From a virus: a DNA stretch of 35,713 nucleotides. The notes under the pieces were generated by a model. The model did no database searches. It worked only from the letters and a program-made list of their open reading frames with translations, and was not told where the DNA came from. Position numbers and translations under genes: made by a program. The stretch covers positions 1-35,713 of IMG/VR virus record IMGVR_UViG_3300032284_000935; one strand, 5' to 3'. Shown piece by piece: positions 16,709-27,426 of the stretch (position 1 is the first letter of the stretch; the number at the start of each line of letters is the position of its first letter).

Positions 16709-19700
16709 TTATCCAAAGATTGTGTCAAGACTATTTGTGCTTTGGTTATATATTTGATATACAACGCTAACACCACTTGCTCCTGCTGTGTTTGCAAAAC
16801 CAATTCTATTTGAAACATACAAACTATTTGATGTGGCTTGTGTGTTTGTTACACCAACCAACATGTTACTGTTTGCATCCATTGATGCTCTTACGTTACC
16901 AGCACCATCACTTAATACAACCCAATTGTTTCCTGTTGCATTGATAGGTGTTGTTGCACCTCTGTATGCACCAAGAATTGTATTGTTGCTACCTGTTGTA
17001 ACTAATCCACCAGAATTTGCACCAATGAATGTGTTATTTGATGTGCCTGTGTATAAAGATTGTCCTGCCGCCCCACCAACAAATGTGTGACTATTGCTGT
17101 AACTTCCTGTACCAGAAATAAATGCATATCCAGCAAAAGCACCAATAATAGTATTGTATGCACCATTTGCCATTGAACTTGCGGCATTGGCACCCATTAC
17201 AGTATTATATGTACCATACAAACTTGATTGTAATGTATTTGCACCAAATGCAGAATTATAACCTATACTATTGTCTGATTTTAATGCACCACTACCAAAT
17301 GCAGAATTATTATTTGCTGTTGTCGCTGAACCTAATGCGTTATCACCAAATGCAGAGTTGTATGTGCCTGATGTATTTTTAAATAATGTTGCAGTACCAA
17401 ATGATGAGTTATTTCCACCAATTGTCGTATTGTATTGACTGAACGCACCAAATGCAGAGTTGTTTGCACTTGTTGTTGCTGATGCTAATGATTGAGCACC
17501 AAATGATGAGTTATATGTACCTGTTATTAATGATGATAATCCATACGCACCAAATGTTGAGTTATATGTACCTGATGTGGATAATGTTAACCCGTTATAA
17601 CCACCTGCTGTATTATAATTACCTAAATTTGTTTGTGATGCTAATGCATTTCTACCTAATGCTGTTGAATAGTTTGCATTGTTTGCACCATTACCAACTC
17701 TTACTGAATTAAAAAATGAATCACCGCTTGATGTTACGTTTGCAAATGTTGGTGATGCAGTAGTTCTAATATCTTGTGCTGTGTTGACGTTAACTGTATT
17801 ACTACTTACATTAATATTAACACCATTACCACTTGTAAATGCAAGTGTTTGGTTAACAAGAGATACCGTACCAGTACCACTTGTGCCTGATAGTGCAAGA
17901 CTTGAAGATATTGCTGTATTTGTTACACTTAATACTCGACCATATGAATCAAGTTGAAGAACAGGAATAATTGTGTTATTACCATAATAACCTGAAGTTA
18001 CGCTAGTTTGTACTGCATTCACCCAAACTGTGTTACCACTTGATGCAACATTAATAACTTGTGCATTACTTGATGTAACTTGTAAAATTTGACTTACTAA
18101 ATTAACTGAACCTGTTCCATAATTACCTGTAACATTGATTGTTGAATCGATAGTAATTGATTGAACGTTTTGAATACGACCAAATTTATCAACAACAATA
18201 CTTGGTACTTGTGTCATTGTACCATATGTACCTGGTGTAACTGCACTTGTTGTAATTTGGAAATCAACGTTCTTAGTTGTGCTATTATATACAGTCGTAA
18301 TACCATTTTGTGTATTCGATGTAATTGAGTTTGCACTTAAAACTTGTGAGTAGTTACCATTGTTGTTTACATCTGCAACTTGCCAATATGATGATGATTC
18401 ATTCCAACCAATTACTGCATTTGCGTAAGAACCACCACCACGATAAACGGTTAATCCAGAAACGCCTGCTAATGGTGCGGCTACGTTTGAGTTCAATACT
18501 AATGTGTTTGACTGATACAATGTTGCACCAGTAATTGTAAATGCACCACCAATAATTACGTTGCCTGATGTTACAATCGATTTAAAATAACCAGTCGTAT
18601 TGTTCGCAAACATTTGACCAGTACCAGTAACATTTACTGATGGTGTATTGATAACACCGTTTGCGTATAAGTTGTTTAAGTATGTATTACCAGTAACATC
18701 CAATGTAATTGTGTTCATTGATGCTGTGTTAACAGATACATTTGCTTGTAAGTTTGTTGCGTAAACTGTAGGTGCAGTAATGTATGTGTTTGCAACAACC
18801 ATATTTTCATATGATGTACCAACAACACTTAATGATGCTGTATTGACTGCTGTATTTGATTGTGTTACATTGAAATAACCTGTACCTGGTGATGATAAAG
18901 CCGCCGCATTAACTGTTACGTTTGCTTGAATATTATTAGAATAAACAATATTGTGATATGCTGTCGGAACAATTAAAGTTAAGTTTGCTGAAATACTGTT
19001 AGCGTATGCTGTATTTGATACGTTCAATGTTCCAGCGTAAACTGTAACTGCACCAGTGATTGTATTTGATGTTATAGTAGGTACATTGACTAATGTATTT
19101 GCATTTAATGTACCAATATAACCTACAGTACCAATGTTCAATGTTGAGCCATTGATATAACTATTAGAAGTTAAACTGCCAACTGTTGCAGAACCACCAG
19201 TTGTTGTGAATCCTGTGATTGCAGTATTACCAGTAATAATTGCATTATTGCTGATTGTTGTTTGTGCATTGATTACGACTGCATTACTGAATGTTGAATT
19301 ACCTGTAACATTAAGATAACTTCCAATAGTAACATTATTTGCTACGTTCAATCCAATCTCTGCACCAGCAATTGGTGGACCAACATTAAGACCACCAGCA
19401 ATAGTTGCTACACCATTGATAGTTGCATTGTTTGATACATATAAACCTGTGTTGGAACTGTTTGCATATAAAGTACCATTTCGTACAGAAAGGTCATTCT
19501 GAACATATGAACCTGTTCCAGTAACTTGTAACGCACCTTGAATAATAGCGTTAGCATATGTCTGTAAACCCAATGTAGGGCTATTTAAAATCAACGTGCC
19601 TGTTGGTTTGATGAAGTCGTTTGCGGCAAAAGCATTATTTTCGACAACAAGTGCATTGGTTGTAGCCACCCAATCACCAAACGTATTGGCATAACCAAGA

Positions 19701-19729
19701 GAAGGAATAGTGATTGCTGTATTAGCCAT
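16709..19729 (-). CDS. Tail fibre protein with YadA-head-like repeats (1006 aa)
   Basis: A long fibre. Residues 1-430 are repeated short beta strands with Asn/Thr turns (for example NNATINGVATIAGGLNV), typical of beta-helical fibre shafts. Residues about 500-680 contain fibre repeats around PGTYGTMTQVPSIVVDKFGRI, then YGNNTIIPVLQLDSYGRVLSV, and a TAQDIRTTASPTFANV segment as in phage side fibres. Residues about 687-930 are a block of 14-20 residue repeats centred on N-S-x-F-G (TYNSTFGA, NNSAFGA, NNSSFGT, YNSAFGD and so on), resembling the head repeat of trimeric YadA-type adhesins. The C-terminal 75 residues are globular and end TNSLDTIFG. It overlaps the small upstream gene by 8 bases and has AAAAGG at 19735-19740 as ribosome site. 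The fibre class is clear; the receptor is unknown. Confidence 0.85.
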   Translation of the reverse strand: MANTAITIPSLGYANTFGDWVATTNALVVENNAFAANDFIKPTGTLILNSPTLGLQTYANAIIQGALQVTGTGSYVQNDLSVRNGTLYANSSNTGLYVSNNATINGVATIAGGLNVGPPIAGAEIGLNVANNVTIGSYLNVTGNSTFSNAVVINAQTTISNNAIITGNTAITGFTTTGGSATVGSLTSNSYINGSTLNIGTVGYIGTLNANTLVNVPTITSNTITGAVTVYAGTLNVSNTAYANSISANLTLIVPTAYHNIVYSNNIQANVTVNAAALSSPGTGYFNVTQSNTAVNTASLSVVGTSYENMVVANTYITAPTVYATNLQANVSVNTASMNTITLDVTGNTYLNNLYANGVINTPSVNVTGTGQMFANNTTGYFKSIVTSGNVIIGGAFTITGATLYQSNTLVLNSNVAAPLAGVSGLTVYRGGGSYANAVIGWNESSSYWQVADVNNNGNYSQVLSANSITSNTQNGITTVYNSTTKNVDFQITTSAVTPGTYGTMTQVPSIVVDKFGRIQNVQSITIDSTINVTGNYGTGSVNLVSQILQVTSSNAQVINVASSGNTVWVNAVQTSVTSGYYGNNTIIPVLQLDSYGRVLSVTNTAISSSLALSGTSGTGTVSLVNQTLAFTSGNGVNINVSSNTVNVNTAQDIRTTASPTFANVTSSGDSFFNSVRVGNGANNANYSTALGRNALASQTNLGNYNTAGGYNGLTLSTSGTYNSTFGAYGLSSLITGTYNSSFGAQSLASATTSANNSAFGAFSQYNTTIGGNNSSFGTATLFKNTSGTYNSAFGDNALGSATTANNNSAFGSGALKSDNSIGYNSAFGANTLQSSLYGTYNTVMGANAASSMANGAYNTIIGAFAGYAFISGTGSYSNSHTFVGGAAGQSLYTGTSNNTFIGANSGGLVTTGSNNTILGAYRGATTPINATGNNWVVLSDGAGNVRASMDANSNMLVGVTNTQATSNSLYVSNRIGFANTAGASGVSVVYQIYNQSTNSLDTIFG
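16940..17671 (-). repeat. N-S-x-F-G coding repeats in the 1006-residue fibre
   Basis: About 13 imperfect units of 14-20 codons, each with a core N-[ST]-x-[FIVM]-G followed by A/S/G-rich turns. On the plus strand the words accaaatgcagagtt and accaaatgatgagtt recur. The pattern is that of a left-handed beta-roll as in YadA heads. Confidence 0.8.
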
Positions 19730-19949
19730 TTGAACCTTTTTCTATTAATTTAAGCAATAAACTTTTAATATCTTTCATCTCATTTCGAACTTCTTCCATT
19801 TCACCTTTAATAGTATTTATTTGCTCTTTTTGTGTTTGGAGTAAACGCACTTTAGAATAATATTCATTTCGTGCGTTATCGTCTATATTCATAAGGGCTC
19901 TATTAGTAGTATCCCTTACCATTTTTTCGTTTTGAACTTTAACTAACAT
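19722..19949 (-). CDS. Small coiled-coil protein (75 aa), conserved type in aquatic T4-like phages
   Basis: A 75-residue protein with a polar N-terminus (VQNEKMVRDTTNRALMNIDD) and a helical heptad-like second half (about 30-70) with Leu/Ile/Met spacing: LLQTQKEQINTIKGEMEEVR, then NEMKDIKSLLLKLIEK. It begins one base after the stop of the gp10-like gene region boundary, with AGGAA at 19956-19960 inside the end of that gene. It overlaps the next fibre by 8 bases, which indicates tight coupling to both. I recall similar unnamed small proteins next to fibre genes in marine T4-like phages but cannot give a function. A trimeric adaptor or a fibre-assembly chaperone is a guess. Confidence 0.75.
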   Translation of the reverse strand: MLVKVQNEKMVRDTTNRALMNIDDNARNEYYSKVRLLQTQKEQINTIKGEMEEVRNEMKDIKSLLLKLIEKGSNG

Positions 19950-19950
19950 A

Positions 19951-22900
19951 TTAGATTCCTGTTCCAGATGGTAATGCTAATGCACGAACGTCTGTTAAGA
20001 ATGGTACGCTTGTTGAATCGTTTGTTGCGAATACAAGTTTAATCGCAAATTGGATAAAGTCTTTATATGTTTGTCCATTTGTACTTGTATATGAAAGATA
20101 ATTATCTGCAACTCCTGAACCATATACACCAGGTGCCCATTCAAATTCAATTAGATTTGTTCTATCTGTTGAGAATGTATTTTGATTACCAACTTGTGTC
20201 ATTAGTTGCCAATTTTGGTCATCAAACTTAGAATTATCTTTTGAACTCAAAATTTTGTAATAAACATAAACTTCTGAGCCAACTGGTTTATATGCTGTGT
20301 AATATACACGCAAGTCACCAGAATCTAATCCAGGTGTCAGAACAACTTTCTTAGTTACATAGTGAGTTAATCCATTACCACCATTTGCAGAAGTTTCACC
20401 ATGTACAACTACAACTGCATTTGTGTTACTTGAATTGAACGCAACGTTTGTGACTGCTGAAAGAGCATTTGCTGTCAAAATCAATGTATTTGAATTTGTG
20501 ATACTTTGAATTGTACCAATCACAACGTTTGCTTGTGTTACTAATGTTGAACCTGCTTTCAAGTCTTGTGTAAATTTCGTATTTGCATATCCATTAACAA
20601 CATTACTTGTCAACAATGTTGTAATTAAACCAGAACCGTAACGAGTTGTTGGGTCACTAATTGTAATTGTTGGTGTTGTCAAGTAGCCTGATCCAAAATA
20701 TGAAGTTACTACACCAGTGATTGCACCAGTAGTCGCATTTGTTTGAACAACTAGTGATGCGTTATCAGTTCCAACATCTGGATAACCACTTGAACCATTA
20801 CCCACTACAGTCGCAGTTGTATTTGGACCATATCCAGTACCAGGGTTAACAATAGAAATGAAGTTACTCATTAATCCCATGTTATTGATATTGTATTTGA
20901 TTGTATATACAGACAAACCATCATCAGAAATAACAGGTGAAACGTTCTTATCAAGTGATTGCAGTTGTGCATTCATAGCAACAGAAGAATATGAATTTGC
21001 ATCAAGTAAACGAGCACCATTTCCATCATTTAAATGTAAATCTTCTTGTAATGGTGTAGCATACTTACCAGGTGAAACTGGAGTGTATGTAGGCAACAAT
21101 GTGCGAGTATTTACCAATGTTGTTGTATATGAATAATCAATTCTTGTGTTTGAAAGAACGTAATCAGTTGTTGAGAAATTGATTGCATCATAATGTGTAC
21201 TCAAACGGAAGTTTCCTCTGTTTGGTACCATGTCAGGATTCATAGCATATTTAACCAATTGATTACCCAAAGGCATTTGTGGTAAACGATAAGGAATCAC
21301 AAAAGGAATAATTGGTTGTTTTGTGATATCGAATACTGCTTTTTCAAGTGTGAACATCAAATCTTTAGTTTGGTCTGCTGTCCATGTAATTGAATTCTGA
21401 GATTCAAACAATGCGCCAACATATGGTGCGGCACCAATAGTTCCCGATGCTGTTACTGCTTGTCCAGGTAATGGTACAGTAGTAGATGCGACTGCTTGTG
21501 CATTTTGTTGTGCATAGTATAATTGATACTCAGATGAACTAGATTCAACAACAACAGCATATAATGTATCTGGTTGAACATATACTGGTGCATCGAATAC
21601 AAATTCCGTTGCGGTAGTATTATCCAAATAGTGTGGAGTTAATGATGTTTTAATTTGCCATGGTTGTAAGTGAACAATAGAATGGTCTAGTGTTTGACCA
21701 CTTGGATATCCATTTTGTGTTCCAACGATTGATAATGTTACAGGTGCAAATGGTTGAAGTGCTTTTTTGCTAGAGCCATAAGCAGTAGCACCAAAGGAAG
21801 CACCACTTGTTGGTGGTGCAAAGAACAGTTTAACAGAAGTTAAGAATGTTCCATTTGGATAATCTTTCTTAGAAAGAATGAATGTCTGTGCAATTGGATC
21901 AATTCTACTTCCATTGTAACTTGCTTGAATCTGATTTACACCTTGAGTTTGTGGTATAATAGTTTTTCTTGCTGGGTCAATTGAATATCCAACGTTTGGA
22001 TTAGTTGATTGGTCTTGTACCCCACTTGCAGTAAATGTACCTTCAGCCCATGTTGTAGATGTTGTTGCATCATTCGCTGTAGCCATTTGTCTATTGTCAA
22101 TACGGAATACTTTTGTTCCTGTAGTAAATGCTGAACCAGGAACTGTGAATATACCAGTAAACTGTCCATATTCGTCAGTAGATAAAGTGGCGGGAGCACC
22201 TTTTTGAATAGCGGCTTTAACGTTTTCAATTGCACCTTTAATCATATATGTAGATGTTAAGTTTCCGTACTTTTTGCTAACTCCCATAGAAACAAACATA
22301 GGTGTTGACAAATAACAAGTTCTTGTATTTCCATCATATCCTATGATACTAGCAATATTTGATGATTTATATAACAACAAAATAGATTGTGTTTTTTGAT
22401 TTGTTGCAATAGCGGCTGTTTGTGCGGCATAATTAGCGGCAGCCTGATCCTCATATTGTTTATATGCAGTAGCAACAGCATCAGCATATGCGGCATCGTA
22501 TGCTTGTTGTCCCGCTTCTCTTATGTCAGAGTAGTAATCATCACTATCACCTGGATATTTTGGTGGGTTATAAACAGGTGGTGTGAATCCACCTACTGGT
22601 GTGAATGGTGGGAAATACTGAGCACCAAACTTATATTCGTAAACATACTGATAGTTAATTGTAATTGAAGCACCCAAATAGTACTGGTCAACTGTTGTTG
22701 CACTTGAATCCAATGTTACTGTGTTTGCACCATCATACAATGTGCCACCATCTGGCATTGTATAAGCATTATTAACATTGAAGAATCCAACATCACTAGG
22801 TGATGTAGATGAGAAGAATACATTCGCTAAATTGTTTGTTGGGTCAGTTAGTGTAAGTGCAATAGATGGTGTTGTCGTATCTGTAACTGCTACGTTCCAT

Positions 22901-25900
22901 GTTACGTTTGCAACACCTGAATTAATCAATACTGATACTGTGCAAGGAGTTTTTGATGTTGCTGTAGCCTTGGTGATAGACAATACTGTTGTGTTATTGA
23001 CGTTAAGTGTTGCTGTACCACTTGACGCCATAGTAATCAAGTACTTTTGCGTATTTGCAAAATAAACTGGATATGTTTTTGTCCATTTTTGTGGGTAACT
23101 AGCATTACCCCATGGTCCTTGTTCTTTCCAAACACCATAGTTAGATAAGAATGCATTCCAACCAGATACAGTAGTTGATTTAAATAAGTTATTAGCAACA
23201 GGTTCAATTGAAGTTGAGAACTTACCACCAATACCTGTAACGGAACCGGCTGTGTGTAATGTTGTCAATGCATTGGAACCTGCAGGACTTACGACAGTAG
23301 CAAGTGCAGTCGTACCATTTGCATCATATGCACCACCATTGGTGAATGTTGCATTAATTAATTGATTTGATGATGCTGTGAATGGTGGATTAACAACTTC
23401 AGAAATATACAATCTTGTATTTCCTGTATTTGCACCATCATAGTTATAAACAGCCATAACTCTACCAACTGGATAGAATTGTGAAATGTTAGATAAGTAG
23501 AAACCAACAATATCGTCTTCATTAAACTGACCACTTACATTAGTCAATTCAATTGTATCTGGTGTTGTAATGTAATTATCAACTAATTGACCATCAAACC
23601 AGCAATGGATTGGTGTGTTATGTAATAACCCTCTTGCCTTAATCGCAATTTCTTGTGGTCTAATATATGGAACATTAGCAATATTATTAACAAAACCTTT
23701 GTTCTTCACTAATGAAGCCGCCGCGGCACTTGATTCTGCTAACTGCAAACCAATCGTTTGACTTGAATATGCATCGTTTGATGTAACTGAATTTGTTGGT
23801 GTTGAATCTGATGTTGTACCTGGAATTGATTTCCAATCACCAACGTTTGTAAAGTTTGTTGCACCAGTTTGTTGATTAAAATGTAAATTTGGATCATTAA
23901 TTGTAATAGCAACTGGTTCCCATGAACACGCCCAATTATCTAATGGTGGATTCAAACTCAAAACACCTTGGTCTTTTACAACAGAGAATGGGTTAACACT
24001 AATTGTGTTACTTGCTAATTGTTGTACGACTGCATTTGCTGTTGTGTATGGTAAAGTATAGATGTTTGTTTGTCCACCATTGATACTATGTACCTCATAT
24101 AGTGCATTGTTAATGTCGCTGAAGTAAAGAGATTTACCACCATAACTGCTTAAAACAGAAAGGTTTTGTAGTCTATAATTATGAACCGCTTGTGATGCAG
24201 TCAATTGACCGGTTCTTTGGTTGATGTTATAGTCTGATTGTTTTGAATCTACTGTGTTGTAATCAGTAAATGTATCAACAAGAATACCGTTCTTGAAACG
24301 ATTCAATCCGTTAACATCTGTTACCTGCAAACTTTGTGCTTTTTGTTCCATCAAATTTAATGATGTGTAATATTCTAAATTATCAACTTGTTTTTGCAAA
24401 TCGGTAATATCAGATTTTGCCCAACGTTTGTGTAAAATCTTTTCGATAGAAATACTTGATGTACCACCAACAGGTACTTCACCTGGTACATATGCTGTAT
24501 ATGGATCCAATGTAATGTTAGCCAATAACAATGATGATGGTGGTTGTTTTGGTAATACTGGTTTTAATGAAGGTGTACCTTCGATGATAACAAAAGTACC
24601 ATCTTTAGTTAAAATCAATATGTCTTTTCTACCTAAGTAATATGAGTAACTACTTGTCATATTAGTCAATGGTGTTGGTATTAAAATACCATGAGATACC
24701 GATGATGGGCTACTGTATTCCCATGTGTATCCTGTTTGACCATTAACTCTAGATGCTCTAAAATCAAATACATCGCTTAGATTATATTTTGTGCCATCTT
24801 TTGCTGTATATGATGGGATATAAACATAGTTATCTGCGGGATATGAATTTACTGAGAAGTAACCATCACCGGAACCTGTGTGTTTATAATAGTTATAGCA
24901 AACAAGAATGTTACCAACTGGTAAAGGAACACCTGGATTCAATTGAATAGTTGCATGGTCATAATATGTGTCTTTTTGACCATTGGACATTGTGAAGTTT
25001 GCTGTAATATCTGTATATGCAGATAATGCTCCTGTAAATCCAGAAAGAGTATTTCCTGATTGATAGATTTTTGTAATACGAATCAAATCAGTCGTATACA
25101 ATGACATTGGTTGTCTAGTAATATCATTTGCATTGATAACTACTTGACCTTGCGGTGCACCATCTACAGAACTCAACGAAATAAATGTGTTTGTTGTTCC
25201 AACTTGCGAGAATGTAGAATTTGAATATGCTGATGTATTTGCACCAGTAACAATTGTTTTAATTTTCTTGATGCTAGATGTATCACCATTAGTAATAAGC
25301 ACAGTAGCATAAACATCAATACCACTAGAAATACCGCTGTATGTGTTTGAACTAAATGTAATTGTATTAGAATTTGCACCAAGTGTTGCAGTATTACCGG
25401 CAACACTAAAATCTAGAATTTGATTTGTTGCTGTATTAATTAACAAATACAATTGTTTAAATGTTTCACCATAGAATGATGTTGTAGCACCTTGGAATTG
25501 CATTCCTGTTGGTGCAGTAATTGTCAATGTATTTCCATATTGGAAACCTTGATTGCGGAAAATAACAGTTGATGTATATGCTACATTAGAAACGTTTGCA
25601 ACTGTTGGATAACCAACAGGAATAATTAACTCTGCGCCACCACGTTCTGTTGGTGGAACAATGATAGTATCACCAGTAGAAACACCACCAACTTTACCTG
25701 CTGTTTGATTGATGTTCATTGTGTTTGCTAGTGTATATACACCAGAATTTCTTTGAACAATTGTTTCTACAAGTTGAGTTGCCATAATGATAGACACTTG
25801 AGATGTGCTATCAATAGCAAATGGAAAATATGTTCCTAATGTTGCTGTCTTTGTTGTTCCGTTATATGAAATAATTTTTGCTGATAGTCCTGCGTTTGTG

Positions 25901-27417
25901 CCAGCAGTAACAGAAACAGTTGCACCAAAATACGCATTTGCTACGCTTGAAATTGCACCTTTGTTATCATAGAAGGCAATAGTGTTTGTTGTACCAGATG
26001 CGGCATTGGTAGACAATATTGCTGTGTTAACATCTGCAACACCAGCATAGAAAACATATGAATTTGCGTTTGCGCCAGATGATGATTGATAATCTAAAAA
26101 TCTGATTTGTGCGGTACCAACAAATGTTGAATTATATGTTGATGCGTTTGTTGTTACAATATTTGATGTCGATACACAATGCAAATCAACTCTAGGCATT
26201 GATGTAACATCAAATGCACCTTGTACTGTATCTACGACAAAATAATTTGCCCAATCAACATAGTATGAGTTTGTTTGAATTGTGTTTTTTGTTCTTGCTC
26301 TGTCTGTGACAATTGTATATGGTGATTGATTTTCAACTCTATACCCATGAACATACGCAATACCTTTGCTGACAACAAAATTATACTTGTCTGGATTTAA
26401 TGTGTTTGAAGATAACTGATTACCATTAGCACCTGTTACTGAAATATTAGGTGTTGCTTTAAACGTGAAATCTTGTACAATATAGTCACCGTTTGTTTCA
26501 TAATCACGTTTTGCAAAATAATCATCAATAGCAGAATATACAGTTTGATTGGTTTGTTGAACAACTTGACCACTTACTAATCTCATTAACTCAATAAATT
26601 GTCCATCATTTCCTAGAGTTATTGGTAAAGTCGATAGAGTTAAATTGATAACATATCTGTCGGCACCAGGTGCTTGATAATTAGATGCACCAGTAGCAGG
26701 ATCCAATAATGATGCATCATTGACGTAATCGTAAATTGTTTCCGTGATTTTTAATCCAACACGCAAACTTGGAGAACTGTCATACTTATCAAGAACTATT
26801 GTTTGTGGATTAACTTGTACAAATGTACCTTGTGAATATGTTGAATATGTTCCATCAGGATTTTGTGTAGATGATTTGTAATTACCATTAACAATATAAA
26901 ATACACCTTGAGATATTGATGCTACTGAAGATTTACCTACAGAAGTTTGTCCTCCAGTTGAACCAATTGATGTCGCATAGTATGTTGTAGAGCCTGTTAC
27001 TGTTTCAATCAACATGTTATCGCTAAATTGACCACCTGATATGTATGAAACAATTAGTGTTGGTGGATCAATTGTAGTAGATTCTGCTGTTGCAATAACC
27101 TTAGCAATAATTGTACCTGTAGCATCCGTAATAGATTGATTTAAGAAATCAGCGGCAACAACAGGAACGTTATTATATGTTGAGTTTAATTTAATATAGA
27201 ATACATTCAAATTTGTTGTGACTTTACCACCACTCACTGGTGTGTTTTGGCTAAAGATTGCATCAGCAAAATTTGAAATTTGATTTTGAAGAATTGACTG
27301 TGTTTGTGTCAACTCTCTGGCTTGAACTGCCACTCCCGGCTTAAATAAAATACGATGATAGTTTTTTGTTGGGTCAAAATCATCGTAGTATGGGGAAACG
27401 TTAAAATTCTCTGCCAT
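19951..27417 (-). CDS. Giant gp10-like / DUF4815 baseplate-fibre connector protein (2488 aa)
   Basis: The N-terminus (NVSPYYDDFDPTKNYHRILF, then KPGVAVQARELTQTQSILQNQI) is the hallmark of DUF4815 tail proteins of T4-like aquatic phages. They occupy the place of T4 gp10, which connects the wedge to short and long fibres. Other conserved blocks are about 995-1090 (RWAKSDITDLQKQVDNLEYY, a helical segment), about 1838-2030 (DPIAQTFILSKKDYPNGTFL, PVTLSIVGTQNGYPSGQ, EFVFDAPVYVQPDTLYAVV, SITWTADQTKDLMFTLEKAVF) and a C-terminal FIQFAIKLVF...VRALALP. Residues about 1619-1680 are an Ala/Tyr/Asp-rich helical insertion. Residues about 2183-2262 carry the GxGY beta module also found in gp6, gp7 and gp8. 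The length is exceptional: T4 gp10 is 602 residues. AAAGGAA at 27422-27428 is the ribosome site. Baseplate or fibre-connector placement is partly inferred from order. Confidence 0.85.
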   Translation of the reverse strand: MAENFNVSPYYDDFDPTKNYHRILFKPGVAVQARELTQTQSILQNQISNFADAIFSQNTPVSGGKVTTNLNVFYIKLNSTYNNVPVVAADFLNQSITDATGTIIAKVIATAESTTIDPPTLIVSYISGGQFSDNMLIETVTGSTTYYATSIGSTGGQTSVGKSSVASISQGVFYIVNGNYKSSTQNPDGTYSTYSQGTFVQVNPQTIVLDKYDSSPSLRVGLKITETIYDYVNDASLLDPATGASNYQAPGADRYVINLTLSTLPITLGNDGQFIELMRLVSGQVVQQTNQTVYSAIDDYFAKRDYETNGDYIVQDFTFKATPNISVTGANGNQLSSNTLNPDKYNFVVSKGIAYVHGYRVENQSPYTIVTDRARTKNTIQTNSYYVDWANYFVVDTVQGAFDVTSMPRVDLHCVSTSNIVTTNASTYNSTFVGTAQIRFLDYQSSSGANANSYVFYAGVADVNTAILSTNAASGTTNTIAFYDNKGAISSVANAYFGATVSVTAGTNAGLSAKIISYNGTTKTATLGTYFPFAIDSTSQVSIIMATQLVETIVQRNSGVYTLANTMNINQTAGKVGGVSTGDTIIVPPTERGGAELIIPVGYPTVANVSNVAYTSTVIFRNQGFQYGNTLTITAPTGMQFQGATTSFYGETFKQLYLLINTATNQILDFSVAGNTATLGANSNTITFSSNTYSGISSGIDVYATVLITNGDTSSIKKIKTIVTGANTSAYSNSTFSQVGTTNTFISLSSVDGAPQGQVVINANDITRQPMSLYTTDLIRITKIYQSGNTLSGFTGALSAYTDITANFTMSNGQKDTYYDHATIQLNPGVPLPVGNILVCYNYYKHTGSGDGYFSVNSYPADNYVYIPSYTAKDGTKYNLSDVFDFRASRVNGQTGYTWEYSSPSSVSHGILIPTPLTNMTSSYSYYLGRKDILILTKDGTFVIIEGTPSLKPVLPKQPPSSLLLANITLDPYTAYVPGEVPVGGTSSISIEKILHKRWAKSDITDLQKQVDNLEYYTSLNLMEQKAQSLQVTDVNGLNRFKNGILVDTFTDYNTVDSKQSDYNINQRTGQLTASQAVHNYRLQNLSVLSSYGGKSLYFSDINNALYEVHSINGGQTNIYTLPYTTANAVVQQLASNTISVNPFSVVKDQGVLSLNPPLDNWACSWEPVAITINDPNLHFNQQTGATNFTNVGDWKSIPGTTSDSTPTNSVTSNDAYSSQTIGLQLAESSAAAASLVKNKGFVNNIANVPYIRPQEIAIKARGLLHNTPIHCWFDGQLVDNYITTPDTIELTNVSGQFNEDDIVGFYLSNISQFYPVGRVMAVYNYDGANTGNTRLYISEVVNPPFTASSNQLINATFTNGGAYDANGTTALATVVSPAGSNALTTLHTAGSVTGIGGKFSTSIEPVANNLFKSTTVSGWNAFLSNYGVWKEQGPWGNASYPQKWTKTYPVYFANTQKYLITMASSGTATLNVNNTTVLSITKATATSKTPCTVSVLINSGVANVTWNVAVTDTTTPSIALTLTDPTNNLANVFFSSTSPSDVGFFNVNNAYTMPDGGTLYDGANTVTLDSSATTVDQYYLGASITINYQYVYEYKFGAQYFPPFTPVGGFTPPVYNPPKYPGDSDDYYSDIREAGQQAYDAAYADAVATAYKQYEDQAAANYAAQTAAIATNQKTQSILLLYKSSNIASIIGYDGNTRTCYLSTPMFVSMGVSKKYGNLTSTYMIKGAIENVKAAIQKGAPATLSTDEYGQFTGIFTVPGSAFTTGTKVFRIDNRQMATANDATTSTTWAEGTFTASGVQDQSTNPNVGYSIDPARKTIIPQTQGVNQIQASYNGSRIDPIAQTFILSKKDYPNGTFLTSVKLFFAPPTSGASFGATAYGSSKKALQPFAPVTLSIVGTQNGYPSGQTLDHSIVHLQPWQIKTSLTPHYLDNTTATEFVFDAPVYVQPDTLYAVVVESSSSEYQLYYAQQNAQAVASTTVPLPGQAVTASGTIGAAPYVGALFESQNSITWTADQTKDLMFTLEKAVFDITKQPIIPFVIPYRLPQMPLGNQLVKYAMNPDMVPNRGNFRLSTHYDAINFSTTDYVLSNTRIDYSYTTTLVNTRTLLPTYTPVSPGKYATPLQEDLHLNDGNGARLLDANSYSSVAMNAQLQSLDKNVSPVISDDGLSVYTIKYNINNMGLMSNFISIVNPGTGYGPNTTATVVGNGSSGYPDVGTDNASLVVQTNATTGAITGVVTSYFGSGYLTTPTITISDPTTRYGSGLITTLLTSNVVNGYANTKFTQDLKAGSTLVTQANVVIGTIQSITNSNTLILTANALSAVTNVAFNSSNTNAVVVVHGETSANGGNGLTHYVTKKVVLTPGLDSGDLRVYYTAYKPVGSEVYVYYKILSSKDNSKFDDQNWQLMTQVGNQNTFSTDRTNLIEFEWAPGVYGSGVADNYLSYTSTNGQTYKDFIQFAIKLVFATNDSTSVPFLTDVRALALPSGTGI

Positions 27418-27426
27418 TTTATTCCT

